This document shows, in pieces, positions 1 through 6,365 of a stretch of 7,651 nt of DNA. The DNA lies in contig WTCI01000250.1 in the NCBI GenBank assembly GCA_013138655.1, positions 1 through 7,651 of the forward strand. Direction: 5' to 3'. The stretch is from Desulfuromonadaceae bacterium. Its GTDB lineage: Bacteria; Desulfobacterota; Desulfuromonadia; Desulfuromonadales; Geopsychrobacteraceae. The position numbers and the translations under genes were made by a program. Under the pieces are notes generated by a model. That model was not told where the DNA came from and did no database searches. It saw only the letters and a list, made by a program, of their open reading frames with translations. The stretch's first letter is position 1, and every line of letters begins with the position of its first letter.

Positions 1-62
1 TTGCCAATTGGGAACTCACGACCCCCTGTTACCAGAACGCCGCTCCCTTGAACTACCGGGGC
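1..62 (-). pseudogene. degenerate tRNA-like fragment (5' part)
   Basis: Read on the - strand from 62 downward, the sequence starts GCCCCGGTAGTTCAA, which looks like a 5' acceptor strand, T8-A9 and the start of a D arm. It continues with GGTCGTGAGTTC (about 22-11), which looks like a variable region plus the 5' half of a T arm. Between them CTG-GTAA-CAG can form a stem, but the loop has only four bases where an anticodon loop needs seven. The D stem does not close properly and the T arm loses its 3' strand after GTTC. It is therefore at best a tRNA relic or a chance resemblance. The gene could continue beyond the window edge. Confidence 0.2.
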
Positions 63-97
63 GTACGGACAACTCCCCGGACGGGACTTAAACCCGT
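56..97 (-). other. tRNA-like T arm and acceptor hairpin
   Basis: On the - strand, 97-81 reads ACGGG-TTTAAGT-CCCGT, a perfect 5-bp stem with a 7-base loop resembling a tRNA T arm. It is followed directly by CCGGGGA (80-74), as an acceptor 3' strand would be. No matching 5' acceptor strand or anticodon arm lies upstream. Instead the complementary CCCCGG (61-56) lies 13 bases downstream, at the start of the fragment at 1-62. The order T arm, 3' acceptor, short spacer, 5' acceptor is that of a circularly permuted tRNA. It could equally be two abutting tRNA remnants or a plain hairpin. What is seen is the two nested stems; the tRNA reading is inference. Confidence 0.25.
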
Positions 98-164
98 GTG
101 ATATTCAACTGTTACTGCGAACGGACAGTATATCTAATTGGTTGGGATTGAACATCTGACAACC

Positions 165-237
165 GGCGGGTCGCGTCCCGCCAAACGCCTTCCTTTTTGT
201 CCAAGCCAACTAAAAGGAAGCAAAAAGTGGCTTTTTT
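165..237. terminator. three consecutive stem-loops, terminator-like
   Basis: Three inverted repeats stand in a row: GGCGGG/CCCGCC (165-170 and 177-182, 6-base loop), CTTCCTTTT/AAAAGGAAG (189-197 and 212-220) and AAAAAG/CTTTTT (222-227 and 231-236). The last is followed by more T on the + strand and could work as a weak intrinsic terminator, although its stem is AT-only. No gene ends close by in this window, so a function cannot be assigned. Confidence 0.3.
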
Positions 238-279
238 ATTTCTGTTACCAGGGCTTGTAGGAACTAGGTCGCGGTAGGA

Positions 280-297
280 ATGCCGATTACTCGGCAT
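280..297 (-). ncRNA. group II intron domain VI hairpin
   Basis: A perfect 7-bp stem, ATGCCGA/TCGGCAT, is closed by a GTAA tetraloop, ten bases after domain V. The following TTCCTACC offers an unpaired A at 275 as the branch point, seven bases from the proposed 3' splice site at 268. This spacing fits group II introns. Confidence 0.65.
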
Positions 298-307
298 CCC
301 CCGCACA

Positions 308-341
308 GATCCCAAGCATGCGGAATTACCGCACCGGGCTC
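308..341 (-). ncRNA. group II intron domain V
   Basis: This is the catalytic hairpin of the intron. It starts GAGCCCGGTGCGG and ends GGGATC, with the conserved AGC triad at its second to fourth bases and the upper stem GCGG/CCGC around a short TAATT loop. The lower stem contains a CTT stretch (minus-strand bases near 316-314) that leaves one base unpaired or mismatched. That may mean this copy is decaying. Confidence 0.7.
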
Positions 342-403
342 CTGCCTCGGGTCGAACGCAGAAGCGTTGATGTTGCCTCTCGTACCCTGTCCAGTTCATT
401 CAA
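341..403 (-). pseudogene. remnant of intron-encoded reverse transcriptase/maturase
   Basis: From TTG at 403 on the - strand the frame reads LNELDRVREAT, which resembles the first residues of group II intron maturases as I remember them (starts of the type MN-LDRVREA). After about ten codons it passes directly into the sequence before domain V. The reverse transcriptase palm, maturase X domain and any endonuclease domain are all absent. An internal deletion of nearly the whole gene is the simplest reading. The match rests on a few residues, so the call is tentative. Confidence 0.4.
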
Positions 404-772
404 CGCTGTTTCCGACCTCTGTGTGTCGGTCACGGCCGTCTGTTCAGGGTTTCCCTTGGCCCAGGGCCTTTTCTCCACGAATTCCGCCGGTGTTTGGCCT
501 GCTTATCAGATTGAGCACCTTTGTTCGCTCGCTTCACAGATACTACGCCCCAGTCCGACTTCCCAAGTGCGTTCGTGTCGGGCATACGGCTACTGCCTTC
601 TCCGACCGGACCGACCGTGATTCACGATCGGTCACTCTTGGGATCTCCCGGTTTCCGTGCATGGAGCTTGCGCACATGCCCTGGTTCTCCGACTCCGTGG
701 GTCCGGTGACGTCACTAACGATAGCGCAACGCCTCGTAATGCCTTCCGTTCGATGACAGCTGGAGCGATTAC

Positions 773-822
773 AACGAACCGAGCATCACAATCAACTAAT
801 TTTCAAGTGATGCTCGTTGGGT
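773..822 (+). repeat. attC-like hairpin with GTTGGGT core
   Basis: GAGCATCAC (781-789) and GTGATGCTC (807-815) form a perfect 9-bp inverted repeat with a 17-base loop. The right arm runs directly into GTTGGGT (816-822), which matches the GTTRRRY core of integron attC sites. On the left, AAC triplets at 773-775 and 777-779 could serve as the opposite box, but the rest of that box does not match RYYYAAC. The site is short for an attC and lacks clear unpaired spacers. The intron on the - strand appears to begin at its left edge, so this may be the hairpin the intron targeted. It could also be the stem of an old terminator. Confidence 0.35.
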
Positions 823-1122
823 CAGTGCGGGTGAAAAACAGCAAGCTCCGCGAAATTTAAGAAGTTTTCGTCTTGTCAGCCAGGGTTTTGATTGACAGCG
901 GCTCGTCGCTTGCCTTAAAAGAAAACAGGTCGATTTTCGGACAGGAATCGGCGGGGAGGAGCAGCCACAAGCGCCGCAGGCGCAATCCCCAGAAAAGCAA
1001 TTTCTTATCAGCATCAGCTATCAGCTCAGCATCAGCCCAGAGGGGATTATGATACGATCTTTTCTCCAGCATTCACCATTGGCCAGAGACGGGCGGAAAC
1101 AGTTTTTGTCGGAGAAGCCGAA
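823..1122. other. non-coding stretch before the first gene
   Basis: No convincing gene was found. A 71-codon minus-strand frame (1072-857) exists, but it has no recognisable motif and I do not call it. Visible structure is a GCGCC/GGCGC hairpin (971-983) and the short tandem repeat at 1007-1036. No clear promoter stands out; any promoter for the gene at 1123 would have to lie here. Confidence 0.5.
1007..1036 (+). repeat. short tandem repeat of ATCAGC
   Basis: Five near-exact copies stand head to tail: ATCAGC at 1007, 1013, 1020 and 1031, and TCAGC at 1026, with a single extra T at 1019. This is a simple-sequence tract just upstream of the first gene, able to vary in length by slippage. No function is evident. 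Confidence 0.6.
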
Positions 1123-1806
1123 GTGAGGGACATGGCGGATAATGTGGCTCGCTGGATGGAGGAGGCGGCGCGCGAGCCGACGTATCTCTATCCTTGGGGT
1201 TCACTGGAAGCTGACATTGAAAACAAAGGGCTTGAAACTCTCCCGCTTGTTGGGTACGGGAGTCTCGTCAATCCCGATTCGGCTGCAGTTACGATCAGGG
1301 ACAGGATGGGGCGAACAGGTCTTTCGGTCCTTTCATATGGGGTACGTCGGATTTTCAACTACGTAATCCCGGAGGGCCACATGCGTTACGATCCGCCAAC
1401 CAACCCTCGCGCCCGTGCGGCGTTGAATGTCCGGTTCACCGGCGCCATCAATGACACTGTCAACGGGTTGCTTCTTGAGATCTCACTGCGGGATATCCAG
1501 CGGTTACGCGAGCGGGAAATCGGCTACGACCTATACCCGGTAGCCTGTGTGGAATGGAAAAATCCGGAAGCCGTGCCGTTCACGGGGTACATTCTGGTCT
1601 GCCCCGATGAGGAGCGGGCAGGTGCGATACGAACAGACAGCGAAATTGAGCCGCACCGAAAATACTATGAAATCTGCCGGAGCGGCGCGACTCAAATGGG
1701 AAAGGATTTTCTGAAAGTCTGGTTGACCAACACCTACCTTGCCGACGGAGTCACGCCGGTCGAACAGTGGGAAAAAGAGAAATTCCCGGAGGTACGGAAA
1801 GAATGA
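1123..1806 (+). CDS. gamma-glutamylcyclotransferase-fold protein
   Basis: A 227-residue cytosolic protein with no signal peptide or membrane segment. The hallmark is YGSLVNPDS at residues 45-53, the GGCT/ChaC-type substrate loop. It is followed by a beta-rich core and then REIGYDLYPV (131-140), where E132 sits where the family's catalytic glutamate is found. Such enzymes release 5-oxoproline from gamma-glutamyl amines or peptides such as glutathione; the substrate here is unknown. Residues 1-40 form an extra N-terminal extension, and residues after about 165 a C-terminal helical one, both beyond the minimal fold. The GTG start at 1123 is chosen because GGAG (1111-1114) precedes it at good distance; ATG at 1132 is the alternative and removes three residues. 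The next gene follows after 47 bases on the same strand, so co-transcription is likely. Confidence 0.75.
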   Translation: MRDMADNVARWMEEAAREPTYLYPWGSLEADIENKGLETLPLVGYGSLVNPDSAAVTIRDRMGRTGLSVLSYGVRRIFNYVIPEGHMRYDPPTNPRARAALNVRFTGAINDTVNGLLLEISLRDIQRLREREIGYDLYPVACVEWKNPEAVPFTGYILVCPDEERAGAIRTDSEIEPHRKYYEICRSGATQMGKDFLKVWLTNTYLADGVTPVEQWEKEKFPEVRKE

Positions 1807-1853
1807 TTCCCAGCAGGTTTGTGATCTGTAGCATGACCCTTTGGTGATTTGGA

Positions 1854-3791
1854 GTGTTTCTAGTGGAAGCAACCTTCCCATTTGTTGATTTTTTTGTCGG
1901 ATTCTGGTCTCCAATAAAGGACTTCCTCATAACCTATGTCTGGTATCTGGTGGTCATCGTCGCGGCGTTCAGCTACTGGACGATAAAATTCCGGCGGTGG
2001 GCCATCGAAGCGGAAAGCAGACCTACCCTTGCCCCGATAATCACGAAAGGCGGTAAGGCGGCCGAGCTGGGCAGTGAAGCCGGGATGATCGTGAGCGCCC
2101 ATCTGAACTCGATTGCTGAAACGTACCAACGCATAAAGGATATCGGCGGTACCCGTTTTGTCAGGGAGGCGGTTGGCCGTGAGCTCCAGGAGATAGTGAA
2201 TCTTATGGAGACCTACACTCACCTCGATCTGGCCAAGGAACGCGGAAAGGAACAGGAGCATCTGATCAAGGAAGAGCTCGTGATCACGGCCGGCGGATAT
2301 CAGATTCCCGTTGGGGCTCTTGTCAATCTCTTTCTGACGCTGTTCAAATTGATCTGGATTCCATACCGAAAACGTTATGAGAACGCGCTGATCAGGCTTA
2401 CGCTGATATCCTCCGGCGACCAGACGCAATTGCTCGTCTACCGACAAAGAAGGACGATATCTCAGGTAAATGAAGGGGCCGCCTCCAAAGGCAACAAAGC
2501 GGAAAGCGCGAGGGAGGTGCTAACCAGAACGGTGGAAACCAAAAACCTTTCCGACCTGTCCAATCTGCTCCGTGATGCGGCATTCATGATTCTCCAAGTG
2601 CACAGCGAAAAACATTCCGGCATGCGCTGGCTCAGACGGAGGCGGTTTGTGGATGGACTTGATCGTGTTGACGAGTACCTCCGCACGGGAGATCGGGAAG
2701 CCATGGACCGGGCAAAGCAGAACTTTCAACTTGCGGTCGATGTCGGTCCCGATCGGGATAACTATGAAGTGCTATATGTGCACGGGTCTCTGCTTATGCT
2801 TGAGCGCCAGCCCGAAACCATTCAAATGGCAATCACCGAATTCAAACAAGCATTGGAGCTCATTGGAAAGGACAACAACGACAAGGTGAGGGTCTCGAGG
2901 ATCGAGGCTCTGATACACAGCGGACTGGCCTTCTGCCATGTTCAGCAGATTCACCGTTTGGCAAAGAGTAAGGAGGAGGTCAAGAAGCTTGCAGAGTATC
3001 ATGCAGATGAAGCAGTCAGAATTTGGCAAGAAATGGTCGGCGAACCGATACAACCGCTAATCCTGTCACGCCGATTCTTGGCCCGTGTCGTGGACGAGGG
3101 TCCCCCTGAGCCCGCCTTGCGTGCCACGGTTGCAGAGCGATATCTGGAGGCTACTCCTGACATAATTAATGCTATCGAACAGCAGCCGGGTAACTGGACG
3201 TTTTACAATATGCTGGGCTGGCTGCTGATGAAGGTGACCGAATGGGACCTGGATGTCGAGATGAAACAGCTGGATGAAGTGCCGGGGGACAATCTCGCCA
3301 AAGCTGCCGAATGGTGCCTCAAGCGGGCCAGTGAGCTGAACCCGTCCAACAAACTGAGTCCAGCCAATCTCTGTCTCCTTTATTCCGCTCCGTATTTTCG
3401 AGAAGGCAGAACGACAGGAAAGGACGGAGAAAAAGAGCAAGAGAAGACAAAGTACAGGAATTGGTGCCGGTATTACGGCAAGAAGGCTCTGGCCCTCGAT
3501 CAGAAATACGTCAACGGACATCGCGATCTTGCCATCGGCCTGATCCGGTACGGCGATCATCAGATCGGCGACGAGGCCCACAAATATTTCATCAAGGCGA
3601 TGGAGCTTGCCGATGCCCCAGAGAAGGATTACGAGCTCATTAGTGACATTCAGCAGACGCTGGCCGAGTGCAGCGTGAGCAAAAAGCTGAGAGAAGAGTG
3701 GGCCAGACCAGACATCAGGGTTTTTGATCCCAAGAGTCCTCCTTCAGCGGGAGAAGACAAATCAGACTTCGGGAGCGAGGCTGAAAAATGA
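1854..3791 (+). CDS. membrane-anchored protein with TPR-like repeats
   Basis: A 645-residue protein of no family I can name. Numbering from GTG 1854: a hydrophobic segment at about 24-42 followed by KFRRW suggests one N-terminal membrane anchor with the bulk in the cytoplasm. Residues 65-145 look helical. A distinct block at 143-200 contains AGGYQIPVGALVNLF, then the hydrophobic LTLFKLIWIPY, a basic stretch and RLTLISSGDQTQLLVYR, which looks like a short beta-type domain. From about 284 to 600 there are helix pairs of TPR type (AMDRAKQNFQLAV, AITEFKQALELI, AAEWCLKRASELNP, YGKKALALDQKYVNGH), suggesting a protein-binding scaffold. The tail is acidic and lysine-rich. GTG at 1863 is an equally good or better start, because GGAG (1851-1854) lies eight bases before it. 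It follows the cyclotransferase-like gene by 47 bases and probably belongs to the same transcript. Confidence 0.7.
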   Translation: MFLVEATFPFVDFFVGFWSPIKDFLITYVWYLVVIVAAFSYWTIKFRRWAIEAESRPTLAPIITKGGKAAELGSEAGMIVSAHLNSIAETYQRIKDIGGTRFVREAVGRELQEIVNLMETYTHLDLAKERGKEQEHLIKEELVITAGGYQIPVGALVNLFLTLFKLIWIPYRKRYENALIRLTLISSGDQTQLLVYRQRRTISQVNEGAASKGNKAESAREVLTRTVETKNLSDLSNLLRDAAFMILQVHSEKHSGMRWLRRRRFVDGLDRVDEYLRTGDREAMDRAKQNFQLAVDVGPDRDNYEVLYVHGSLLMLERQPETIQMAITEFKQALELIGKDNNDKVRVSRIEALIHSGLAFCHVQQIHRLAKSKEEVKKLAEYHADEAVRIWQEMVGEPIQPLILSRRFLARVVDEGPPEPALRATVAERYLEATPDIINAIEQQPGNWTFYNMLGWLLMKVTEWDLDVEMKQLDEVPGDNLAKAAEWCLKRASELNPSNKLSPANLCLLYSAPYFREGRTTGKDGEKEQEKTKYRNWCRYYGKKALALDQKYVNGHRDLAIGLIRYGDHQIGDEAHKYFIKAMELADAPEKDYELISDIQQTLAECSVSKKLREEWARPDIRVFDPKSPPSAGEDKSDFGSEAEK

Positions 3792-3849
3792 CAGTAAACC
3801 GAATAAAGCCGGAAAGTCCGCAAAGGCTCTGAAAGCTAAGAAGGGGTGA
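3787..3849 (+). pseudogene. out-of-frame lysine-rich tail after the TPR gene
   Basis: Directly at the stop of the preceding gene another frame continues for 20 codons, reading NDSKPNKAGKSAKALKAKKG before TGA at 3847. Seven of 20 residues are lysine, much like a natural basic C-terminus and unlike random sequence. The junction is a run of five A (3784-3788). Losing one A there would fuse the tail to the gene. It may be a decayed extension, a slippage site or a sequencing error. The rest of the gap up to 3966 holds no other gene and no clear attC. Confidence 0.35.
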
Positions 3850-3966
3850 AGTGGGACCAACTCACGGGGTGAAGAGGGGGATTGAAGTTGCCGTCTTGCA
3901 TGCCCGACCCAATTGACTTTCCAAGTACGTAACTTTCGTTGCCCTACGCGAAGGAGGAAAAGCTAG

Positions 3967-4605
3967 ATGACTGAGAAGACTGCAAGCACGCAAACTGACA
4001 CACCACTCGCTAGTGATGTCACCAGTCAAACTAGCGGAGCAGTTGTTGGCGCCAGCGGAGGTGGACGAGGTGGTGGCGATGTAGGCCCTGGAGCAGCGCC
4101 GCCGCACACCAACAGATATGGTGCAGTCGTTGCGTCAATCATAGCGATCGCCCTGCTGCTAGGTTTCTGGTTCTGGCGTTCTATTGGGAGTGGCTCCGGA
4201 GCAGAAGAATATCCAGTCTCCTGGTTCATCATCATTGCAGCAATTCTTGGCTCGATAGTGAATGAGCCGTTTCGTCAAGGAGAGCCCCATCAATACACAT
4301 ATGGATGGATCGCGGCCTATATTTCTTGGAAAAGTGCCGTCTCCGTAGTGTTTGCTTTTCTCCTTTACCTGATGGCTGTTGGCGGTCTAATAGGCGGTGA
4401 CATGTTCCCGCGCTTTGTGCAGACCACACTTCCATACGGCGAACATTGGAACATGACGAACTTCGTTACGGCAGTTAAGCCGGAATCCTACAAAGACGTC
4501 GCAAAGATACTAGTTTGGAGCTTTATTGCCGGCTATTCGGAAAAATTCGTTCCTAATCTCATCGGCCAAATATTGAAAACCTCTGAGGGTAAAGCCGAAA
4601 AATAG
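3967..4605 (+). CDS. small multi-pass membrane protein, Gly-rich N-terminus
   Basis: A 212-residue protein without a recognised family name. Residues 1-50 are polar, rich in Thr/Ser and then Gly (GASGGGRGGG at 28-37), probably a disordered cytoplasmic arm. Hydrophobic segments follow at about 52-70, 84-97 and 122-143. The C-terminal part has a further hydrophobic helix, ILVWSFIAG (181-189), leading into YSEKFVPNLIGQI (190-202). I recall similar Gly-[FY]-Ser-Glu-[KR]-[FL]-Val-Pro endings in other uncharacterised bacterial membrane proteins, but cannot verify this here. The start is well supported: AAGGAGG (3951-3957) lies nine bases before ATG. The attC-like site at 4610 begins four bases after the stop, the usual position in a gene cassette, so this gene is the best candidate for a cassette-borne gene in the window. 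It may act with the membrane-anchored protein upstream. Confidence 0.7.
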   Translation: MTEKTASTQTDTPLASDVTSQTSGAVVGASGGGRGGGDVGPGAAPPHTNRYGAVVASIIAIALLLGFWFWRSIGSGSGAEEYPVSWFIIIAAILGSIVNEPFRQGEPHQYTYGWIAAYISWKSAVSVVFAFLLYLMAVGGLIGGDMFPRFVQTTLPYGEHWNMTNFVTAVKPESYKDVAKILVWSFIAGYSEKFVPNLIGQILKTSEGKAEK

Positions 4606-4609
4606 ATAG

Positions 4610-4668
4610 GTATAACCCGTCATTCAAGTGGACGCGCTAAAGCGCGCCCCTTAATTCACACGTTAGGG
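4610..4668 (+). repeat. integron attC recombination site
   Basis: The layout matches a 59-bp-type attC. The left box GTATAAC (4610-4616) and right core GTTAGGG (4662-4668) enclose imperfectly paired arms. The inner stem is CGCGC/GCGCG (4633-4637 and 4642-4646) around TAAA. Outside it GG pairs with CC and AAG with CTT, with A4632 opposite C4647 unpaired, as the integrase-recognised bulges are. The ATTCAAG (4622-4628) and CTTAATTCA (4650-4658) elements resemble those of well-known aadA-type attC sites. Recombination would occur between G4662 and T4663. The last core base is G where Y is the consensus, and the left box deviates at one position. Its orientation assigns it to the gene at 3967-4605. 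Confidence 0.75.
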
Positions 4669-4719
4669 ATCAAAAGGACTCCTAAATCCTTGAGATTACG
4701 AACTTAAAAATTTCCGCAA

Positions 4720-5718
4720 ATGGGTAAAGATAGTATGAACGTGGCGAGTTCCCGGAAATCGACTGATGCCCAGCCAGCGGGTGTGCAGCCGTGGGGGACG
4801 GTTGTAACCTGCTATTCGGCGGTCGATCGGTTTTTCCCGGCCTGCGGCCTGTTCGACCTGACCGAGGGGATTTACCACGGCAACCCCGAGCTGCCGTTCG
4901 AGCAGGCCCAGGCGAATCAGCACGACTATCTGCTGGGTCAGGTGCAGTGTGGGGAGGGCGGCCGCTTGCTGGACATCGGCTGTGGGTACGGGACGCTCCT
5001 CCAGCGGGCCCGGCACCGCGGTGCCGTCGGGGTCGGCATCACGGTCAACCCAGAGCAGGTCTGCCACTGCCGCCACAACGGTCTCGACGTCCACCTGCTC
5101 GACTACCGAGCAGTCCCCAGGGAGTGGGATAGGATGTTCGACGGGCTGATCGCCAACGGGTCGATTGAGCACTTTGTCCAGCCAAACGACGTGGCGACCG
5201 GACGGGTGGACGATGTGTACCGACATCTGTTCGCCACGGTCCATCGGCTGATCGATCCGGCATCCCCGGCCCGGCGGTTCACCACGACTACGATCCACGT
5301 TCTTCGGAAGCCGTCGGACCCATTGGCGCTGTTGCACAGTCCGTTCACCTTCCCCCGGGGGTCGGACGACTTTCACTGGGCGGTGCTGGAGCAGGGGTGG
5401 GGCGGGTACTACCCCGAGCCTGGACAGCTGTGGCGGTGTGCAAAAGGGTACTTCGACCTCGTCGAGGAGGTAGACGGGACCGAGGATTACCGCCTGACCT
5501 CGGAGGAGTGGTTGCAGCAGGTCCGCCGGGCGCTGCTGTCCCCTCGGATGGTGACGATCGGTTTGCGTTCGCTGCCGGTCTTCGTCCGTGCCCCGCGGCA
5601 GTTCCTGACGCTGCTGTTGGGTTTTTTGTCCAGCCAGTCGTGGAACTGGCAGTTCCGGCCGCCGAACCCGCCGACACGGCTGCTGCGGCAGACATGGGCT
5701 TACCGGGAGCGATCGTGA
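4720..5718 (+). CDS. cyclopropane-fatty-acid-synthase-like methyltransferase
   Basis: A 332-residue SAM-dependent methyltransferase. YSAVDRFFPACGLFDLTEG (32-50) resembles the lead-in of the CFA/mycolic acid synthase family (Y..V..F...L...T.G). Motif I is LLDIGCGYGTLL (83-94), then GVGITVNPEQ (104-113), the family's GITLS-type strand, and GSIEHF (147-152), where the E-H pair resembles the FEH of CFA synthases. GGYYPEPGQL (228-237) corresponds to the lipid-side loop. It probably methylates or cyclopropanates a lipid or other small hydrophobic molecule; the exact substrate is unknown. It is strikingly GC-rich (67% over 4921-4980) compared with both neighbours. ATG 4720 has no clear ribosome binding site and ATG 4735 is an alternative. 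It starts about 50 bases after the attC core, as in a cassette, but no attC follows its stop. Confidence 0.8.
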   Translation: MGKDSMNVASSRKSTDAQPAGVQPWGTVVTCYSAVDRFFPACGLFDLTEGIYHGNPELPFEQAQANQHDYLLGQVQCGEGGRLLDIGCGYGTLLQRARHRGAVGVGITVNPEQVCHCRHNGLDVHLLDYRAVPREWDRMFDGLIANGSIEHFVQPNDVATGRVDDVYRHLFATVHRLIDPASPARRFTTTTIHVLRKPSDPLALLHSPFTFPRGSDDFHWAVLEQGWGGYYPEPGQLWRCAKGYFDLVEEVDGTEDYRLTSEEWLQQVRRALLSPRMVTIGLRSLPVFVRAPRQFLTLLLGFLSSQSWNWQFRPPNPPTRLLRQTWAYRERS

Positions 5719-5774
5719 CCGCAAGTTATGATGCTTCCCATCGCAATCAGCCAATTTTGAAAAGGAGAAACTTG

Positions 5775-6365
5775 ATGAAAAAAAACGTTTATGCAATTTC
5801 CTTGGTTATTCTAAGCGCAATATGTCTCATGCCTCTTTCTGCCTTAGCGCATACGGGGGTCGGTGGAACAACGGGATTCGGCTCCGGCTTTGGTCATCCC
5901 ATTGGAGGAGCTGACCACCTGCTTGCAATGCTGGCGGTTGGGTTATGGGCAGCGCAAATGGCTGGGCGCGCAATTTGGGCAATACCCAGTGCTTTTGTCA
6001 TCGTGATGATCCTGGGTGGTATCCTCGGTATTTCCGGCATTCCTGCTCCATACGTTGAAGAGGGAATTTTGCTTTCGGTTTTAGTATTAGGTATCCTGAT
6101 CGCAACCGCTTTTAAGTTTCCGCTGGCTATCAGTGCGCTCATTGTCGGCATTTTTGCAGTGTTTCATGGTCATGCGCACGGAACCGAAATGCCGTTAGCA
6201 ATCGGTGGGCTTTCCTACAGTATCGGATTTTCTATTGCAACAGTTTTATTGCATGCGTTCGGTATAGCTATAGGTGTTGCCTTACAAAAGCTTAATATCG
6301 AAAAAGTTGTCCGTTTTGCAGGTGGGGCGATAGCAATTAGTGGAATCTACTTGGCTTTAGCATAA
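5775..6365 (+). CDS. HupE/UreJ family metal permease
   Basis: A 196-residue inner-membrane protein of the HupE/UreJ family, whose members import nickel or cobalt, for example for hydrogenase or urease. It opens with a typical signal peptide (MKKNVYAISL, hydrophobic core, cleavage expected after ALA at 25), leaving a histidine at the mature N-terminus as in known HupE proteins. The signature HPIGGADHLLAML (41-53) carries the metal-binding H and D. FHGHAHGTE (130-138) is the second signature, and about six membrane segments fit the usual length near 200. The ATG at 5775 is chosen over upstream in-frame codons because AAAGGAG (5761-5767) lies seven bases before it and the signal peptide begins there. 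No hydrogenase, urease or cobalamin gene is nearby, so the metal is not indicated by context. Base composition is clearly lower in GC than the gene before it. Confidence 0.9.
   Translation: MKKNVYAISLVILSAICLMPLSALAHTGVGGTTGFGSGFGHPIGGADHLLAMLAVGLWAAQMAGRAIWAIPSAFVIVMILGGILGISGIPAPYVEEGILLSVLVLGILIATAFKFPLAISALIVGIFAVFHGHAHGTEMPLAIGGLSYSIGFSIATVLLHAFGIAIGVALQKLNIEKVVRFAGGAIAISGIYLALA

Larger units (their letters stand above)
26..251 (+). repeat. 10-bp direct repeat CTGTTACCAG (two copies)
   Basis: CTGTTACCAG occurs at 26-35 and again at 242-251, the second copy 17 bases from the predicted 3' end of the intron. On the - strand it reads CTGGTAACAG and can fold into a 3-bp GTAA hairpin. It is too short to be called an attachment site with confidence. 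Confidence 0.3.
268..772 (-). mobile_element. group II intron, ORF-deleted
   Basis: This is a self-splicing retroelement RNA on the - strand. Its 3' end is recognisable: a 34-base domain V (341-308) beginning GAGCCCGGTGCGG with the conserved AGC, then a domain VI hairpin (297-280) with a GTAA loop and a likely branch-point A at 275, seven bases before a 3' end near 268. Upstream lies structured, G-rich RNA consistent with domains I-III, up to about 772. The start is set tentatively at GTAATCG, which does not match the usual GTGYG, so this boundary is weak. Only a trace of the intron-encoded protein remains (see 341-403). At about 505 bases it lacks the roughly 1.3 kb expected for a maturase gene, so it could move only with a protein supplied in trans. 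It lies antisense to all protein genes here, as attC-targeting group IIC introns lie relative to integron cassettes, but I cannot assign its class. Confidence 0.7.

Noticed and set aside
280..756. Long + strand reading frames (158 and 100 codons) across the intron
   Set aside because: They lie antisense to domains V/VI and the intron core, are rich in Pro/Ser/Arg/Cys and overlap each other in different frames. Such frames are typical spurious predictions over structured RNA.
857..1072. Minus-strand 71-codon frame (starts MLEKRSYHNP)
   Set aside because: It has no recognisable domain or plausible ribosome binding site and it overlaps the simple repeat. Not enough support for a gene.
3791..3966. 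A further attC between the TPR gene and the membrane-protein gene
   Set aside because: GTTGCCG and GTTGCCC occur, but they do not fit GTTRRRY and no paired arms surround them.
5397..5774. N-terminal extension of the HupE/UreJ frame
   Set aside because: It overlaps the methyltransferase in another frame and has no similarity to the family. The signal peptide and ribosome binding site place the start at 5775.
4696..5796. 366-codon minus-strand frame
   Set aside because: It covers the well-supported methyltransferase in antisense. Long antisense frames are expected in GC-rich genes, and its Pro/Gln/Arg-rich sequence has no motif.
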